DNA of 64,000 nucleotides from Mycobacterium rhizamassiliense (GCF_900157375.1 NZ_LT721901.1:2776315-2840314), one strand, 5' to 3'; counted from the first letter of the stretch, positions 19,053 to 28,498 are shown. Made by a program: numbers and translations. The notes: generated from the letters alone by a model not told the origin.

Positions 19053-19905
19053 TTGCCCCTGACGCCCACGACCATCGACCTCGAGGGTTATCCTCGTCGG
19101 CCCGGACGGAAAGTCCACGGCAGAAGCACGGTACAACCGGGAGCTGCCGGTGGAGACCCTGTGCTGGCTCTACGAGTTGATCGTCGTCACCCGCGACCTC
19201 GACGGTGAATTCGTCAACCTGCAGCGACTGGGCGACCTAGCGTTGTTTCCCTCATACCGCGGTCAGGACGCCGCCCAGATCGGCGCCACGGCGTGCCTGG
19301 GCGAGGCCCATTGGCTGTTTCCGCAGTACCGCGAACTCGGCGTGTTTATTCTGCGTGGAATACCGCCGGGCAATGTCGGGGCCGCCTGGCGGGGAGGTGG
19401 CACGGCGGTTTGGAGTTCACCAAGAAGTGCTGCGCATCGATGTCGATTCCCATTCGGGACGTACGGGTTGCACGCGGTCGGGGCTGCTATGGTCGCACAA
19501 CGCCTCGGCGAGGACTCGGTCGCGGTGGCACATCTCGGTGACGGCGTCATCAAAGAGGGCGACGTACACGAGGCCCTCAATTTCGCCGCGGTGTTCAAGG
19601 GGCCGCGCATCTTTTATGTGCAGAACAATCCTGAGCAAGCAGCTGGTGGCATTGTCCATCGCGCACAAGGCGGTTGGGTACGGGATGCCTGGCATTCGCG
19701 TGGACGGCAACGACCTGTTGGCTTGCTACGCGGTGATGGCGGACAACGTGCAGTGGTGGTCGACAGCGCGGTTGTCGCGCGGCCGACGATGACGCTAACC
19801 TCCGCATTCGACCACCGCATCGCCGACGGCGCCCAGGTAGCCCAATTCCTTTGCACGACACAAGAACTCCTCGAATCTCCTGAAATGGTCCTGCTTGATT
19901 TGTAG
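19053..19905 (+). pseudogene. Deletion fusion of bkdA (E1 alpha) 5' part and bkdC (E2) 3' end
   Basis: From TTG 19053, behind AAGGAGG, the reading matches the N-terminus of mycobacterial E1 alpha of branched-chain 2-oxoacid dehydrogenase. The segments are [51 protein letters not shown], then [20 protein letters not shown] and [19 protein letters not shown]. They lie in different frames, so at least three shifts are present. From about 19745 the sequence is instead the C-terminus of the E2 acyltransferase ([21 protein letters not shown]), including its DHRxxDG catalytic motif. The rest of bkdA, all of bkdB and most of bkdC are missing. It is non-functional. Confidence 0.8.
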
Positions 19906-19916
19906 AGAGGTTCCCG

Positions 19917-21062
19917 GTGAAACGCTACCTTTTTGATGACGACCACGAGGCCTTCCGGGTTACGGTCCGCGACTTCTACGTCGACCAAGTGGTGCCCGAG
20001 TACACGAACTGGGAACGCAAAGGAGTGCCGCCCCGGCACTTTTGGAAGGCCGCGGGCAAACTGGGGCTGCTCAGCATCCAGGTTCCCAAAGAATATGGTG
20101 GTGCCGGGCGGGGCGGCTTTCTGTTCAACGTCATCCTCACCGAGGAGTCCCGGCGCGCCGGAATCGAACTCGACAGCTTCCGAATGCACACTGACATCAC
20201 CATGCCGTATTTCCTGCGGGTCGCTAACGCTGAGCAGCAGAGCCGCTGGCTTCCGCGGCTGGTGGGCGGCGACGCCGTCGCGGCGCTAGCGACGGCGGAC
20301 GTTGGTGCGGGCTGTGACGATAAAGCCTTGACTGTCAGGGCCATTCGCGACGGCCGCAACTATATTGTTTACGGGTCGAGGACGTTGGCCTGCGACGGTG
20401 CCGACGCCGACCTCATCGTTACCCCGGTTACGACCAACCCGGCAGCCGGCCGCGACGGCCTGAGCTTGCTGGTCATCGACGGCAATAGCCCCCGCCTCAC
20501 CCGTGGCCCCAAACTGGACAAGGTCGGCCCGAGGACCCGCGGCCTGGCAATGTTGATCTTCGACGACGTCGTCGTGCCCGCGGAGAACCTGCTCGGCGAG
20601 GAAGGCCGCGGGTTCAGCTACCTGATCGAGAACGTCGCTCAGGAGCGGCTGTCGATCGCCGTCAACAGTCACGCTACGGCGGTGAAGGAACTGCACGACA
20701 CCATCGAATACGCCAAGGACCGCAAGGCTTTCGGCGCTGCGGTGTCGTCGTCCCAGCAGACCAAGTTCCTGCTCGCCACGTGTGTCACCGACATCGAAGC
20801 TGGCCAGTCGCTGCTGGACCGCGCCCTAGTCGCCCACGAGAGCGATGAACTTTCCGCGGCCGACGCGGCAATCGTCAAGCTGTTCTGCACGGAGATGCGC
20901 GACCGGGTAGTCGACCGCTGCCTGCAGCTGCATGGTGACTCCGACGACATGCCGCAGTTTCACCCGATCTTCGCTGCCTACGCCGACGCCGGGCTATCCC
21001 CGACCTATGGGGCTTCTTCCGAAGTCATGAAGCTGATTATTGCCCAGTCTCTCGGCATCTGA
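19917..21062 (+). CDS. Acyl-CoA dehydrogenase (FadE-type, stand-alone)
   Basis: This intact 381-residue ACAD follows the bkd relic by 11 bases and starts at GTG 19917 after AGAGAGG. The N-terminal helical domain has LGLLSIQVPKEYGGAGRGG. VAQERLSIAVNSHATAVKEL carries the helix-G Glu used as the base in isovaleryl-CoA-type enzymes, and DRKAFGAAVSSSQQTKFLLA binds FAD. Two usual motifs are altered: the TEPxxGSD loop reads TADVGAGCDDKA, and the C-terminal GGYGYMxEYP segment reads GDSDDMPQFHP. The end YGASSEVMKLIIAQSLGI is normal. Beside a bkd operon it may once have acted on branched-chain acyl-CoAs (inference). Activity is uncertain. Confidence 0.8.
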   Translation: MKRYLFDDDHEAFRVTVRDFYVDQVVPEYTNWERKGVPPRHFWKAAGKLGLLSIQVPKEYGGAGRGGFLFNVILTEESRRAGIELDSFRMHTDITMPYFLRVANAEQQSRWLPRLVGGDAVAALATADVGAGCDDKALTVRAIRDGRNYIVYGSRTLACDGADADLIVTPVTTNPAAGRDGLSLLVIDGNSPRLTRGPKLDKVGPRTRGLAMLIFDDVVVPAENLLGEEGRGFSYLIENVAQERLSIAVNSHATAVKELHDTIEYAKDRKAFGAAVSSSQQTKFLLATCVTDIEAGQSLLDRALVAHESDELSAADAAIVKLFCTEMRDRVVDRCLQLHGDSDDMPQFHPIFAAYADAGLSPTYGASSEVMKLIIAQSLGI

Positions 21063-21351
21063 GGGAATCGTCGGAAGATACCCCTAACTGGGGTACTAGC
21101 GGTGGTGAAGTCACGATAGTGGCGGTTGTTGGTTGTATGCGCCTGAGTAGCGCGTCGACGAGGGCCAGCTTCCGCCACGCAGTTTGGGAACCTACATGTT
21201 GTTGTAGCGATGGCGATGCGCGCCAGCTGATCTGGCCAATGAGTTGCCAAATGCCGGGATCTGATGGACGAACTGTCCGGAGTGAATTTCAGATTCGGCC
21301 ACTGTGTCTTCATCCTGGTCAGTTGATTGTTCTCATGCCTGGCGCTAGCGG
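21063..21351. other. Intergenic between convergent genes
   Basis: About 290 bases separate the ACAD and thioesterase 3' ends. I see no gene and no clear hairpin terminator. Confidence 0.4.
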
Positions 21352-22236
21352 CTATTCGGCCGACTCGGGCCTGATTGTTAGGGAGGGGGGCGGTGTGAAG
21401 CCGGGGTTGGCCAGCGCGGTCGAAACTCCGCTACCGATGGGGCCCTGACGGTCGAAGAACGTGACGACGCCGGTCGCGACGCCTCTGTAGCTGTAGTGCG
21501 ACATTGATGCGAGCCCGATGTCGGGGCCTATGGGTTGTCGGCTGAGGGTCAGCGTGTAGTCGGCGTTGATGAAGTGAAGCCCATCAGTGCTCCAGTGGGC
21601 CAGCGAGCTGGTTACGTCGCCGGCCATTACCGCGCGGATGAACGGAGTGAGCGGTTCGTGGTCGACGAGCTGCTTGGTCTCACGCATCCATGCGAACTTC
21701 TGACCGTCGTGTCGCCATTCGTCTACGCCGATGCCGGGAGTGCCGGCGATGGGGTCGCGTCCGTATGCCCACATGAACATCGGGACGTCGCCGGCAAGCG
21801 TCCTATTTTCAGGTGGTGGGGCGGGCATGGTGATCGGCGAGGTCCAGACGGTGCCGGGGCCCGGTTCGCTGCGGCGGAGAAATAAGGCGGTGGCACGCGC
21901 CACCAGCGTCTCATTCTGCGTCATCACCGCGTCGACGAGCTGGATGCGTCGGCCGTGACGGACGACGTTGGCTTGCACTCGCACGGCGCGCAGGGCGACG
22001 GGTCGCAGCAGATCGACGGTTATCCGCGCGGGTTGAAGGTCGGGATCATCGACGATGCGTTCAATGCTTCGGCCGAGCAGCCCACCGACGTAGTTGCCCG
22101 CAAGTGACTTACCCCACGGTCCTTTCGTAAGCTTGGTCGGGAGGTATCCATCTCCGTTGCTGACGAAAAAGGAGAGCGGGGCATCGGTTGCAGCGTCGTG
22201 CCTTGACGCCGCGGGTGCATCGTCGGGAGCGGTCAT
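21352..22236 (-). CDS. Acyl-CoA thioesterase-like hotdog protein
   Basis: This 294-residue protein belongs to the double-hotdog acyl-CoA thioesterase family (4HBT_3 type). N-terminal hotdog: PWGKSLAGNYVGGLLGRSIER, RITVDLLRPVALRAVRVQAN and RIQLVDAVMTQNETLVARATA. The C-terminal half resembles the second hotdog, with FINADYTLTLSRQPIGPDIGLAS and ISYRG-like strands ending in GSGVSTALANP. The likely reaction is release of free acid from acyl-CoA, which would relieve CoA sequestration during catabolism. It is a single gene, convergent with the ACAD to its left. Confidence 0.8.
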   Translation of the reverse strand: MTAPDDAPAASRHDAATDAPLSFFVSNGDGYLPTKLTKGPWGKSLAGNYVGGLLGRSIERIVDDPDLQPARITVDLLRPVALRAVRVQANVVRHGRRIQLVDAVMTQNETLVARATALFLRRSEPGPGTVWTSPITMPAPPPENRTLAGDVPMFMWAYGRDPIAGTPGIGVDEWRHDGQKFAWMRETKQLVDHEPLTPFIRAVMAGDVTSSLAHWSTDGLHFINADYTLTLSRQPIGPDIGLASMSHYSYRGVATGVVTFFDRQGPIGSGVSTALANPGFTPPPSLTIRPESAE

Positions 22237-22772
22237 TTTTCTCGAACGGGAAGGCGACCGCGAAGGCCTGCGACGCCACCAAGGGCATTCCTACGGTGTG
22301 CAATTCGCATAGAGCATGACTGATCACCTGAGACGAAGCGGCTTGCAGCAGTGTCTCTGGCATTCGCGCTCGATAGCGGTTCCATGGGTGTCAGAGCGTG
22401 CCCTTTTCACTCGGTGAGATGGCTCTGGCTGAAGGTTTTTTTGTTAAGCCGCTCAGGAGCCGGAAGGCCAACGGCTGCTGCGCGCAAGGGCGGCCTGGCG
22501 CGGGCCGCGTTCGAGGGCCACTCGGGTCGGTTGCACTGGCGAGCGCCAGGTTTGGCCGCCTTCCTGCCTGATCCAGACGCAACGAAGGTTGCTTGCTCCA
22601 TCTGATCGCTCGCGTGGAAGAAATGCCACGCGGGACCTGGCAACGATGAAGCAACAGGGCGGCTGTGTCGCCGCTGAGTCCTAACAAGACGTACCTGGGA
22701 AGATCGGATGGGGAAGCGACCCGCATGCCGACCTTGACCTTCGGTGGTGGGTGAACAGCGGTCCCGCTTACG
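22237..22772. other. Intergenic region without a supported gene
   Basis: About 535 bases between two minus-strand genes. ORFs on both strands lack similarity. A clear promoter for the thioesterase was not identified. Confidence 0.45.
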
Positions 22773-23999
22773 TCAGGCGGGTAGAGCATCGAGGGGTTCT
22801 GGGTTTCGGACCGGGATGCCGAGGAGTCGGCGGGCGTTGTCGCCCATGAAGTCTCGGGTGCGTTGTTCATCCATGCCTTCGGCGTATTTGTAGTAGTCCT
22901 TTGGTTCGGCGAGTCCTTCGGGGTGGGGGTAGTCGGAGCCAAAGAGCACTTTGTCCCAGCCGACGCGGGTGACGACGTCCTCGACGGAACCTTCCCAGAA
23001 CGGGCTGACCCAGATGTTGCGGCGGAACACTTCCAGGGGGTGTTCTTCGAAGGCCTGGGGCATCTTGGCGTACATGCTCTCGAAGTCCTCGAACAGCTGG
23101 CGGATCCATGCGCTGCCGTTCTCGACGCTGGCGATCCGTAGTTTCGGGAAGCGGGTCAAGGTGCCATGGCAGATGAGACTGACCAGCATGTCGGAGATTT
23201 CGCGGTGGCCCAGCACCATCCAGCGGAAGGCGCCCATTTCGAAGAAGCTGCCCGAACCAGCAGGTTCCCACCGGGTGACGTAGCTGTCCAGTGGGGGTTG
23301 GCTGGCGTGCAACACCACGGGTATGCCGGCCTGCTCGACGTCGCTCCAGAATGGATCGAACTCGGGAAGAGCCGGCGAGCGCCAACCTCGGTAGCCCTTC
23401 ACCGGTGCCGGTTTCATCAGCACCGCTTTGGCCCCGTTGTCCAGCACGTATTCCAGCTCGCGACGCGCGTCGTCGACGAGGGCTGCGGTGATCACCGGGG
23501 TCATGTACAGCCTGTTTTCGTAGGTGTAGCCCCAGGTTTCGAGCATCCACTGGTTGAGGGCGTGGATGATCGCGACGACCAGTTCGGGGTCCTCGGCGGC
23601 CGAGTGTTCGACGAGGTTGGCCAGCGTCGGGTAGACCAGCGCTTCGTCTACGCCGTGGGTGTTCATTATTTCGATCCGGGCGGCCGGGTTGCGGAAGGCC
23701 GGGATCGAGTCGATCGGTTTTCCGGTCATCTCCCGCAGGCTCAGTCCCTCGGGGTTCTGTCCGGCGTAGAACTTCTCGTGCGCGCCGGGTGCGGCGACCC
23801 GATCGAAAGTGGGGTTCGGGATGAAGTCGGTCACCTTGTCCAGGATGCAGATCCGGGTGTGCCGTCCGATCTGGACGAACTGCACCGCTTTGCGGAACCG
23901 TTCGGGGAGGTACTTGGTCAGCGCATCCGGTGTCTCGTACATGTGCTGATCGGCGTCGAAGATTGGGGCATTGGCGAACCGGTCCACGCTTGTTTCCAC
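22773..23999 (-). CDS. Amidohydrolase-2 (ACMSD-like) metal hydrolase/decarboxylase
   Basis: This 408-residue TIM-barrel protein has the amidohydrolase-2 metal signature. IFDADQHMYE supplies the DxDxH strand 1 residues, GIPVVLHAS the strand 5 histidine, and VLFGSDYPHPEG the strand 8 aspartate. GNGSAWIRQ-like (VENGSAWIRQLF) and NARRLLGIP at the C-terminus are usual. Known relatives decarboxylate or hydrolyse ring-cleavage products, and the substrate here is unknown. GTG 23999 is the first in-frame start, and an in-frame GTG four codons later is possible. It is transcribed divergently from the crotonase operon, and operator A1 lies about 37 bases upstream. Confidence 0.85.
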   Translation of the reverse strand: METSVDRFANAPIFDADQHMYETPDALTKYLPERFRKAVQFVQIGRHTRICILDKVTDFIPNPTFDRVAAPGAHEKFYAGQNPEGLSLREMTGKPIDSIPAFRNPAARIEIMNTHGVDEALVYPTLANLVEHSAAEDPELVVAIIHALNQWMLETWGYTYENRLYMTPVITAALVDDARRELEYVLDNGAKAVLMKPAPVKGYRGWRSPALPEFDPFWSDVEQAGIPVVLHASQPPLDSYVTRWEPAGSGSFFEMGAFRWMVLGHREISDMLVSLICHGTLTRFPKLRIASVENGSAWIRQLFEDFESMYAKMPQAFEEHPLEVFRRNIWVSPFWEGSVEDVVTRVGWDKVLFGSDYPHPEGLAEPKDYYKYAEGMDEQRTRDFMGDNARRLLGIPVRNPEPLDALPA

Positions 24000-24035
24000 C
24001 TCGCGTTGTCGTTGTTGGGCTGAGAGTAGAGCCGT

Positions 24036-24051
24036 TTGACAAAACCGTCAA
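24036..24051. promoter_or_regulatory. Family A operator, site A1
   Basis: TTGACAAAACCGTCAA is an inverted repeat with TTGAC/GTCAA arms and a 6-base spacer. Read on the minus strand it starts with a -35-like TTGACG, and TACTCT follows 17 bases later, so a bound protein would block the amidohydrolase promoter. Confidence 0.65.
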
Positions 24052-24124
24052 GTAGTCTAACTAGGGCACTGAGCTGGCAGTATTCAGGCCATATGCGGTA
24101 TGTTATCCGAGGTCTCACCGTCCC

Positions 24125-24140
24125 TTGACAAAATCGTCAA
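24125..24140. promoter_or_regulatory. Family A operator, site A2
   Basis: TTGACAAAATCGTCAA has the same arms as A1. On the plus strand TTGACA serves as a -35 with TACCAT 19 bases downstream (TANNNT type), 78 bases before the crotonase start. Site A4 at 60236 has the same layout. Confidence 0.65.
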
Positions 24141-24217
24141 CTGATCGACTACCATGCGGAGAGAGGTGCCGCCAGGTGCTTTGCCGGGTTGCGCGAAGTG
24201 CGAGTTATGGGGAGTCA

Positions 24218-25024
24218 ATGCAGAATCCTTTCCAGCCCGAGTTGCTGATCGAGGCGCGCGGTGCGGTGCGTGTCGTCACCCTGAACCGGCCGGAGGCGCT
24301 GAACGCCACCAATGAGGCGCTACACGGCGCCTTGCAGTCGGTGTGGGCCCATCTTGCCCAGGACGCCGATGCCCGCGCGGTCGTGCTGACCGGGGCGGGT
24401 CGCGCATTCAGTGCCGGCGGTGATTTCGAGCATTTCGTGGAGTTGTGGAACGACCGGCCGCGGCGTCGTCGTGAGATCGATGGCGCCCGGCGTCTGCTGA
24501 CCGAGATGGTCGATTTTCCGCTGCCGGTGGTGGCCGCAGTCAATGGTCCCGCAGTCGGCTTGGGCTGCAATCTGGCGGTGCTCAGCGACATCGTGCTCAT
24601 CGCCGAGAGCGCCTACATTTCCGACCCGCACGTCAGTGTCGGTCTGACCGCCGCCGATGGCGGTGCACCGACGTGGCCGTTGCTGATGAGTATGCTGCGC
24701 GCCAAGGAGTATCTGTTGACCAGCGAGCGGATACCCGCCGAGCAGGCTGTGGCGCTCGGCCTGGCCAACCGGGTGGTGCCCGATGCGGAGCTTCTGGAGC
24801 AGGCGCTGGCGGTGGCGCAGCGGATCGCCGGGTTGCCGCCCCAAGCGGTGCAGAGCACCAAGCGGGCATTGAACATGCATATCAAACGCGCGGTGGCGGG
24901 TGTGCTGGAGTACGCGCTGTCCGAGGAGTTCGATTCGTTCGAAACCGTGGAACATCAGGCATTGGTCACCAGTTTCCTGGAGCGCGCGAAAGCCAGGTCA
25001 GCGCAAGCAAAGTCGCCGTCATGA
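24218..25024 (+). CDS. Enoyl-CoA hydratase/isomerase (crotonase) family protein
   Basis: This is a 268-residue crotonase-fold protein. ATG 24218 is chosen because GGGGAG precedes it and relatives start there, although the frame is open from TTG 24125. Oxyanion-hole segments are visible as GRAFSAGGDFEHF and NGPAVGLGCNLAVLSD. Both acidic residues of classical hydratases seem absent: the first (CELA in rat hydratase) is CNLA, and the second (PEVG) is PHVSVG. It may therefore be an isomerase, hydrolase or ring-opening crotonase rather than a simple hydratase. It opens the operon running to 29619 and overlaps the next gene as ATGA. Confidence 0.82.
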   Translation: MQNPFQPELLIEARGAVRVVTLNRPEALNATNEALHGALQSVWAHLAQDADARAVVLTGAGRAFSAGGDFEHFVELWNDRPRRRREIDGARRLLTEMVDFPLPVVAAVNGPAVGLGCNLAVLSDIVLIAESAYISDPHVSVGLTAADGGAPTWPLLMSMLRAKEYLLTSERIPAEQAVALGLANRVVPDAELLEQALAVAQRIAGLPPQAVQSTKRALNMHIKRAVAGVLEYALSEEFDSFETVEHQALVTSFLERAKARSAQAKSPS

Positions 25025-26202
25025 TGACCGGTACGCCAGTCGTCACCGAGCAGCAGATCTTCACGGACGACCTGTGGGCCTACCGGCAGGCGGTGCGCAG
25101 CTACATCTCCAGCGAGCCAGCATTGCAGCGCTGGTGCGGCACTCACTATCCCTCGACCGAAGCACACATGGCCGAGCACGCGGCGCTGATGGCCCAGCTC
25201 TTCGCCAGCGGCTGGAGCAGGTACGGGTGGCCGCAGGCGGCCGGCGGTTTCGGAGGCGATGAGCGTCACCGCGCCGTGCTCTACGACGAACTGAGCGCCG
25301 CCGGGGTCGACGTGCCCGAGCAACAGATGCTGCTGGAGACGCTGGGACCGGCAGTGCTGCATTACGCCCCCGCCCTGGCGGCCGAGTTCCTGCCCGCCTA
25401 CCTGGCCGGCGAGGAGTGGTGGTCGCAGTCGTTCTCCGAGCCCGACGCCGGCAGTGACCTCGCCGGTCTGCGCTGCCGGGCGCGCCGCGACCGCGACACC
25501 TACGTCGTGTCCGGCCAGAAGATCTGGACCAGCCACGGCGCCACGGCCCGTCGCCTGATCTGCCTGCTGCGGACCGGCACGCTGGAGAGTCGCCACCGCG
25601 GCCTGACGATGATCATGATCGACACCGATACCCCCGGAGTTCAGATCGGTCCGATCGCGTTGGCCAGCGGCCAGAACGAGTTGTCGGAAGTGTTCTTCGA
25701 CGATGTCGTGGTGCCGGCGTCCCGGCTGGTCGGCGCCGAGGGGCAGGGCTGGCAGGTCGCGATGTTCTTGTTGCAGTTCGAGCGGGCGATGTACGCCTGG
25801 TTGAGCGCGACGGTGGCCTCGCGCAAGCTGCGGGAGCTGCGGGAGCTGCTGGCCGAACTGCCCGACGGCGGTGTGCGCCGGCTCGGGGAGTGTTACACCG
25901 ATATCGTCACCCTCAAGGCGCGCAGCGCGCAGACGGTGCGCCGGCTCGCCGCCGGTGAGGCAGTGGGTCCGGAGGCCAGCGTGGACAAGATCCTGTTGGC
26001 GACGGCGGAGATAGGGCTGCACGACTTGGCGCGCGATTTGTTGCCGACCGAGTTCCTGTTCGGCGACGGACCTGTGGCCGCGCATTGGCGTGACGACTGG
26101 TGGTACAGCAGGGCCTCGACAATCATGGGTGGCTCCGCTGAGGTGCAGCGCGGCATCATCGCCGACCGGGTGCTCTGTCTTCCGAAGGAGACCAGCGCGT
26201 GA
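25021..26202 (+). CDS. Acyl-CoA dehydrogenase, catalytic (alpha-type) subunit
   Basis: This 393-residue ACAD has the alpha-type features of mycobacterial heteromeric enzymes such as FadE26/FadE29. The flavin loop is WWSQSFSEPDAGSDLAGL, then GQKIWTSHGATARRLICLLR. Helix G carries the likely base in LLQFERAMYAW. The C-terminal segment IMGGSAEVQRGIIADRVLCLPKE shows the usual FadE end. Such subunits lack a full FAD site and pair with a beta-type partner, here the next gene (overlap GTGA). The start at 25021 overlaps the crotonase stop. An alternative ATG is at 25024. Confidence 0.87.
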   Translation: MMTGTPVVTEQQIFTDDLWAYRQAVRSYISSEPALQRWCGTHYPSTEAHMAEHAALMAQLFASGWSRYGWPQAAGGFGGDERHRAVLYDELSAAGVDVPEQQMLLETLGPAVLHYAPALAAEFLPAYLAGEEWWSQSFSEPDAGSDLAGLRCRARRDRDTYVVSGQKIWTSHGATARRLICLLRTGTLESRHRGLTMIMIDTDTPGVQIGPIALASGQNELSEVFFDDVVVPASRLVGAEGQGWQVAMFLLQFERAMYAWLSATVASRKLRELRELLAELPDGGVRRLGECYTDIVTLKARSAQTVRRLAAGEAVGPEASVDKILLATAEIGLHDLARDLLPTEFLFGDGPVAAHWRDDWWYSRASTIMGGSAEVQRGIIADRVLCLPKETSA

Positions 26203-27206
26203 ACGCCCAAGCGGGAACGGGTCTCGACGCGGCGACGCGCGCCGAGATCGCCGGATCGCTGCGGGAGATGTTCGGCAAGCGCAGCGCCGGACAGGATCTG
26301 GCGCCGCTGCTGGCTGATCTGGGGTGGGCCGAGGTGCTCGCCGAGGACGCTGGCGCCGCAGTCATGGCGCTGTTCACCGAACATGGTCGGGCACTGGCCA
26401 ACTCGCGGGCGCTCGACGACGTGGTGCTGGCCGAGTTGCCCGCCGCGGTGTCCGGTGGCCGGCAGCGGGCCGTCATCTACCCGCATCCGGTGGACGGGCC
26501 GCTCAGTCTGCGCCGCGACCAGCTGCTGCGCGGGCTGGTGCTGGGGCCGCTCGGCGATGTTGAGGACGTGGTGATCCCGGCGACAGTCGACGGGGGAGCG
26601 GTCGCGTTTCTGCTGGTGAGGACTAACGAGTTGACGGTATCGCAGGATCCGATCCGGGGATTTGACCACGACTTGGACTGGCGGACCGTGACCGGGTCAT
26701 TCCCGGCAGGTGTCGACGCGGTCCCGGCGGGCACGACGTGGGATCGTGCAATGGCGGCCGGACGGCGTGCGCTTGCGGCCGAGATCCTCGGAGTGTGTGA
26801 GGCCGCGCTGGAATTGGTGCTCGCGCATGCGACGGCAAGGGTCCAGTTCGGCAGGTCGATCGGCTCGTTTCAAGCGGTTCGCCACCGGCTGGCCGAAGCC
26901 TACGTCGCCATGGCCGGTGCCCGGTCGGTGCTGGATAACGCCTACGCGGTGGCGGGCAGCGACGGCGACCCGTGGGCGGCAATCATCGCCAAGATGCGCG
27001 CCGGCCACGCCCAGGCTGTCCTGATGCGCCACGCTGTTCAAGTGTTCGGTGCGATCGGCCTGACCGGGGAAAGTGACCTCCACCGATACGTGGAGCGGGC
27101 CGCGGCGCTGGACACGCTGTTCGGGGGACACCAGGCGCTGACCGAGGTGATCGGTAGTGCGGTGCTCGACGGCGAGGAAACCGATTCGGCGTTCGAGTTG
27201 TTTTGA
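26199..27206 (+). CDS. Acyl-CoA dehydrogenase, beta-type subunit
   Basis: This short ACAD (335 residues) has beta-type characters. It lacks the SEPxAGSD loop, but it has the FAD-contacting ARVQFGRSIGSFQAVRHRLAEAY and an end of the form HAVQVFGAIGLTGESDLHRYVERAAALDTLFGG. In mycobacterial alpha2-beta2 ACADs this type of subunit completes the flavin pocket of the alpha-type partner. GTG 26199 follows GAAGGAG, and the stop overlaps the next gene as TTGA. It most likely pairs with 25021-26202. Confidence 0.85.
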   Translation: MNAQAGTGLDAATRAEIAGSLREMFGKRSAGQDLAPLLADLGWAEVLAEDAGAAVMALFTEHGRALANSRALDDVVLAELPAAVSGGRQRAVIYPHPVDGPLSLRRDQLLRGLVLGPLGDVEDVVIPATVDGGAVAFLLVRTNELTVSQDPIRGFDHDLDWRTVTGSFPAGVDAVPAGTTWDRAMAAGRRALAAEILGVCEAALELVLAHATARVQFGRSIGSFQAVRHRLAEAYVAMAGARSVLDNAYAVAGSDGDPWAAIIAKMRAGHAQAVLMRHAVQVFGAIGLTGESDLHRYVERAAALDTLFGGHQALTEVIGSAVLDGEETDSAFELF

Positions 27207-28498
27207 GCGCACCAACGACCGGAAAAGCGACTGAGGCGACGTCGCCGAGCGCCGCAGCGCCCGCAGACCTGGAATCGTTCGCCGACGCGGCGCGACGGTT
27301 CCTGCAGACCACGGCCGCACGCCGCCCGGCTGAGGCCGCGACCGCTGAATGGGGTTCCGGACCTGATCGGATCGCGTATTTCAGCAGCGATCCGCCGGAG
27401 ATCGACCGCGCCAACGTGGCGGCGGCCCGCGCGTGGCAGCGTCGACGTTATGACGCCGGATTCGGCTGGATCACCGGTCCCCGAGAGTACGGCGGCTGCG
27501 GGTTGACCGCGGTCCATGACCTGGTCTACGACAGCATCGAAGCCCAGTACGACGTCCCCGACACCGGTGTGCTCGCGGTCATCGGTCTGGGCATGATCGG
27601 GCCGACGATCCTCGCGCACGCCCGCGACCACATCAAGGCCCGCTACCTGCCGGCCATGTATTCCGGCGATGTCATCGCGTGTCAACTGTTCAGCGAACCC
27701 GCCGCAGGATCGGATCTGGCCAGCGTCCAGACCAAAGCGATCGCCGACGGTAACGACTGGGTCCTCAACGGGCAGAAGGTCTGGACATCGATCGCCCAGC
27801 ACGCGCAGATCGGGATGGCGCTGTGCCGCACCGATAATGATGCCCCGAAACACAAAGGGATCACCGCGTTTCTGGTGGACATGTCCGCACCCGGCGTCGA
27901 GGTACGGCCCCTTCGGCAGATGACCGGCGGCGCAGACTTCAACGAGGTATTCCTCACCGATGTGCGGGTCCCCGACGATCACCGCCTCGGCACGGTGCAC
28001 GGCGGGTGGCGCGTCGCGCTGACCACACTGATGAACGAACGCGCCACCGTGGGTGGTGAGGGCTCCGACTCGGTGATCCGCGCCCTCTCGCAGCCCTTTC
28101 TGACCAAATTGATGGAAGTCAACGGCCGTCTCGACGACGGCGCGCTGCGACGCGAACTCGCCAAGCTGCTCGCCGATCTGACCGCGAGCCAGTATCTCAA
28201 CCACCAGGCGTTGCGGCGGCTTCAGTCCGGCCAGGATCCCGGCCCCGAGGGTTCGGTCTCCAAGCTGATGTTCGCTCAGAATCTCACGCGGGCAGCGCAT
28301 TTCGCCGCTGAGGTGCTCGGACCGAAACTGAGCGCGGACACCGGCGAGTGGGGCACCTACGCGTGGTCGGAGCTGCTGTTGTCGGTGCCGGCACTGCGGA
28401 TCCTTGGTGGCACTGAGGAAATCATGAAGAACATCCTCGGCGAGAGGGTGCTGGGCCTGCCCAAGGAACCGGCGCCAGGCAAGGACAATCCTCGATGA
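27203..28498 (+). CDS. Acyl-CoA dehydrogenase, catalytic (alpha-type) subunit
   Basis: This 431-residue alpha-type ACAD starts at TTG 27203, overlapping the previous stop. Visible motifs are CQLFSEPAAGSDLASVQTKA, LNGQKVWTSIAQHAQIGMAL, the KHKGITAFLVDMSAPGVEV strand, the helix-G base in LMNERATVGG, and the end LGGTEEIMKNILGERVLGLP. It carries about 40 extra N-terminal residues relative to the other alpha subunits here. It forms the second alpha/beta pair of the operon with the next gene, with ATGA overlap. The C-terminal half of the fused ACAD at 49348 is its closest relative in the window by eye. Confidence 0.87.
   Translation: MSAPTTGKATEATSPSAAAPADLESFADAARRFLQTTAARRPAEAATAEWGSGPDRIAYFSSDPPEIDRANVAAARAWQRRRYDAGFGWITGPREYGGCGLTAVHDLVYDSIEAQYDVPDTGVLAVIGLGMIGPTILAHARDHIKARYLPAMYSGDVIACQLFSEPAAGSDLASVQTKAIADGNDWVLNGQKVWTSIAQHAQIGMALCRTDNDAPKHKGITAFLVDMSAPGVEVRPLRQMTGGADFNEVFLTDVRVPDDHRLGTVHGGWRVALTTLMNERATVGGEGSDSVIRALSQPFLTKLMEVNGRLDDGALRRELAKLLADLTASQYLNHQALRRLQSGQDPGPEGSVSKLMFAQNLTRAAHFAAEVLGPKLSADTGEWGTYAWSELLLSVPALRILGGTEEIMKNILGERVLGLPKEPAPGKDNPR

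Noticed and set aside
24036..24140. Family A sites as KstR or KstR2 boxes
   Set aside because: The arms TTGAC/GTCAA with a 6-base spacer do not fit the KstR (AACnnGTT-like) or KstR2 (CAAGnnCTTG-like) core.
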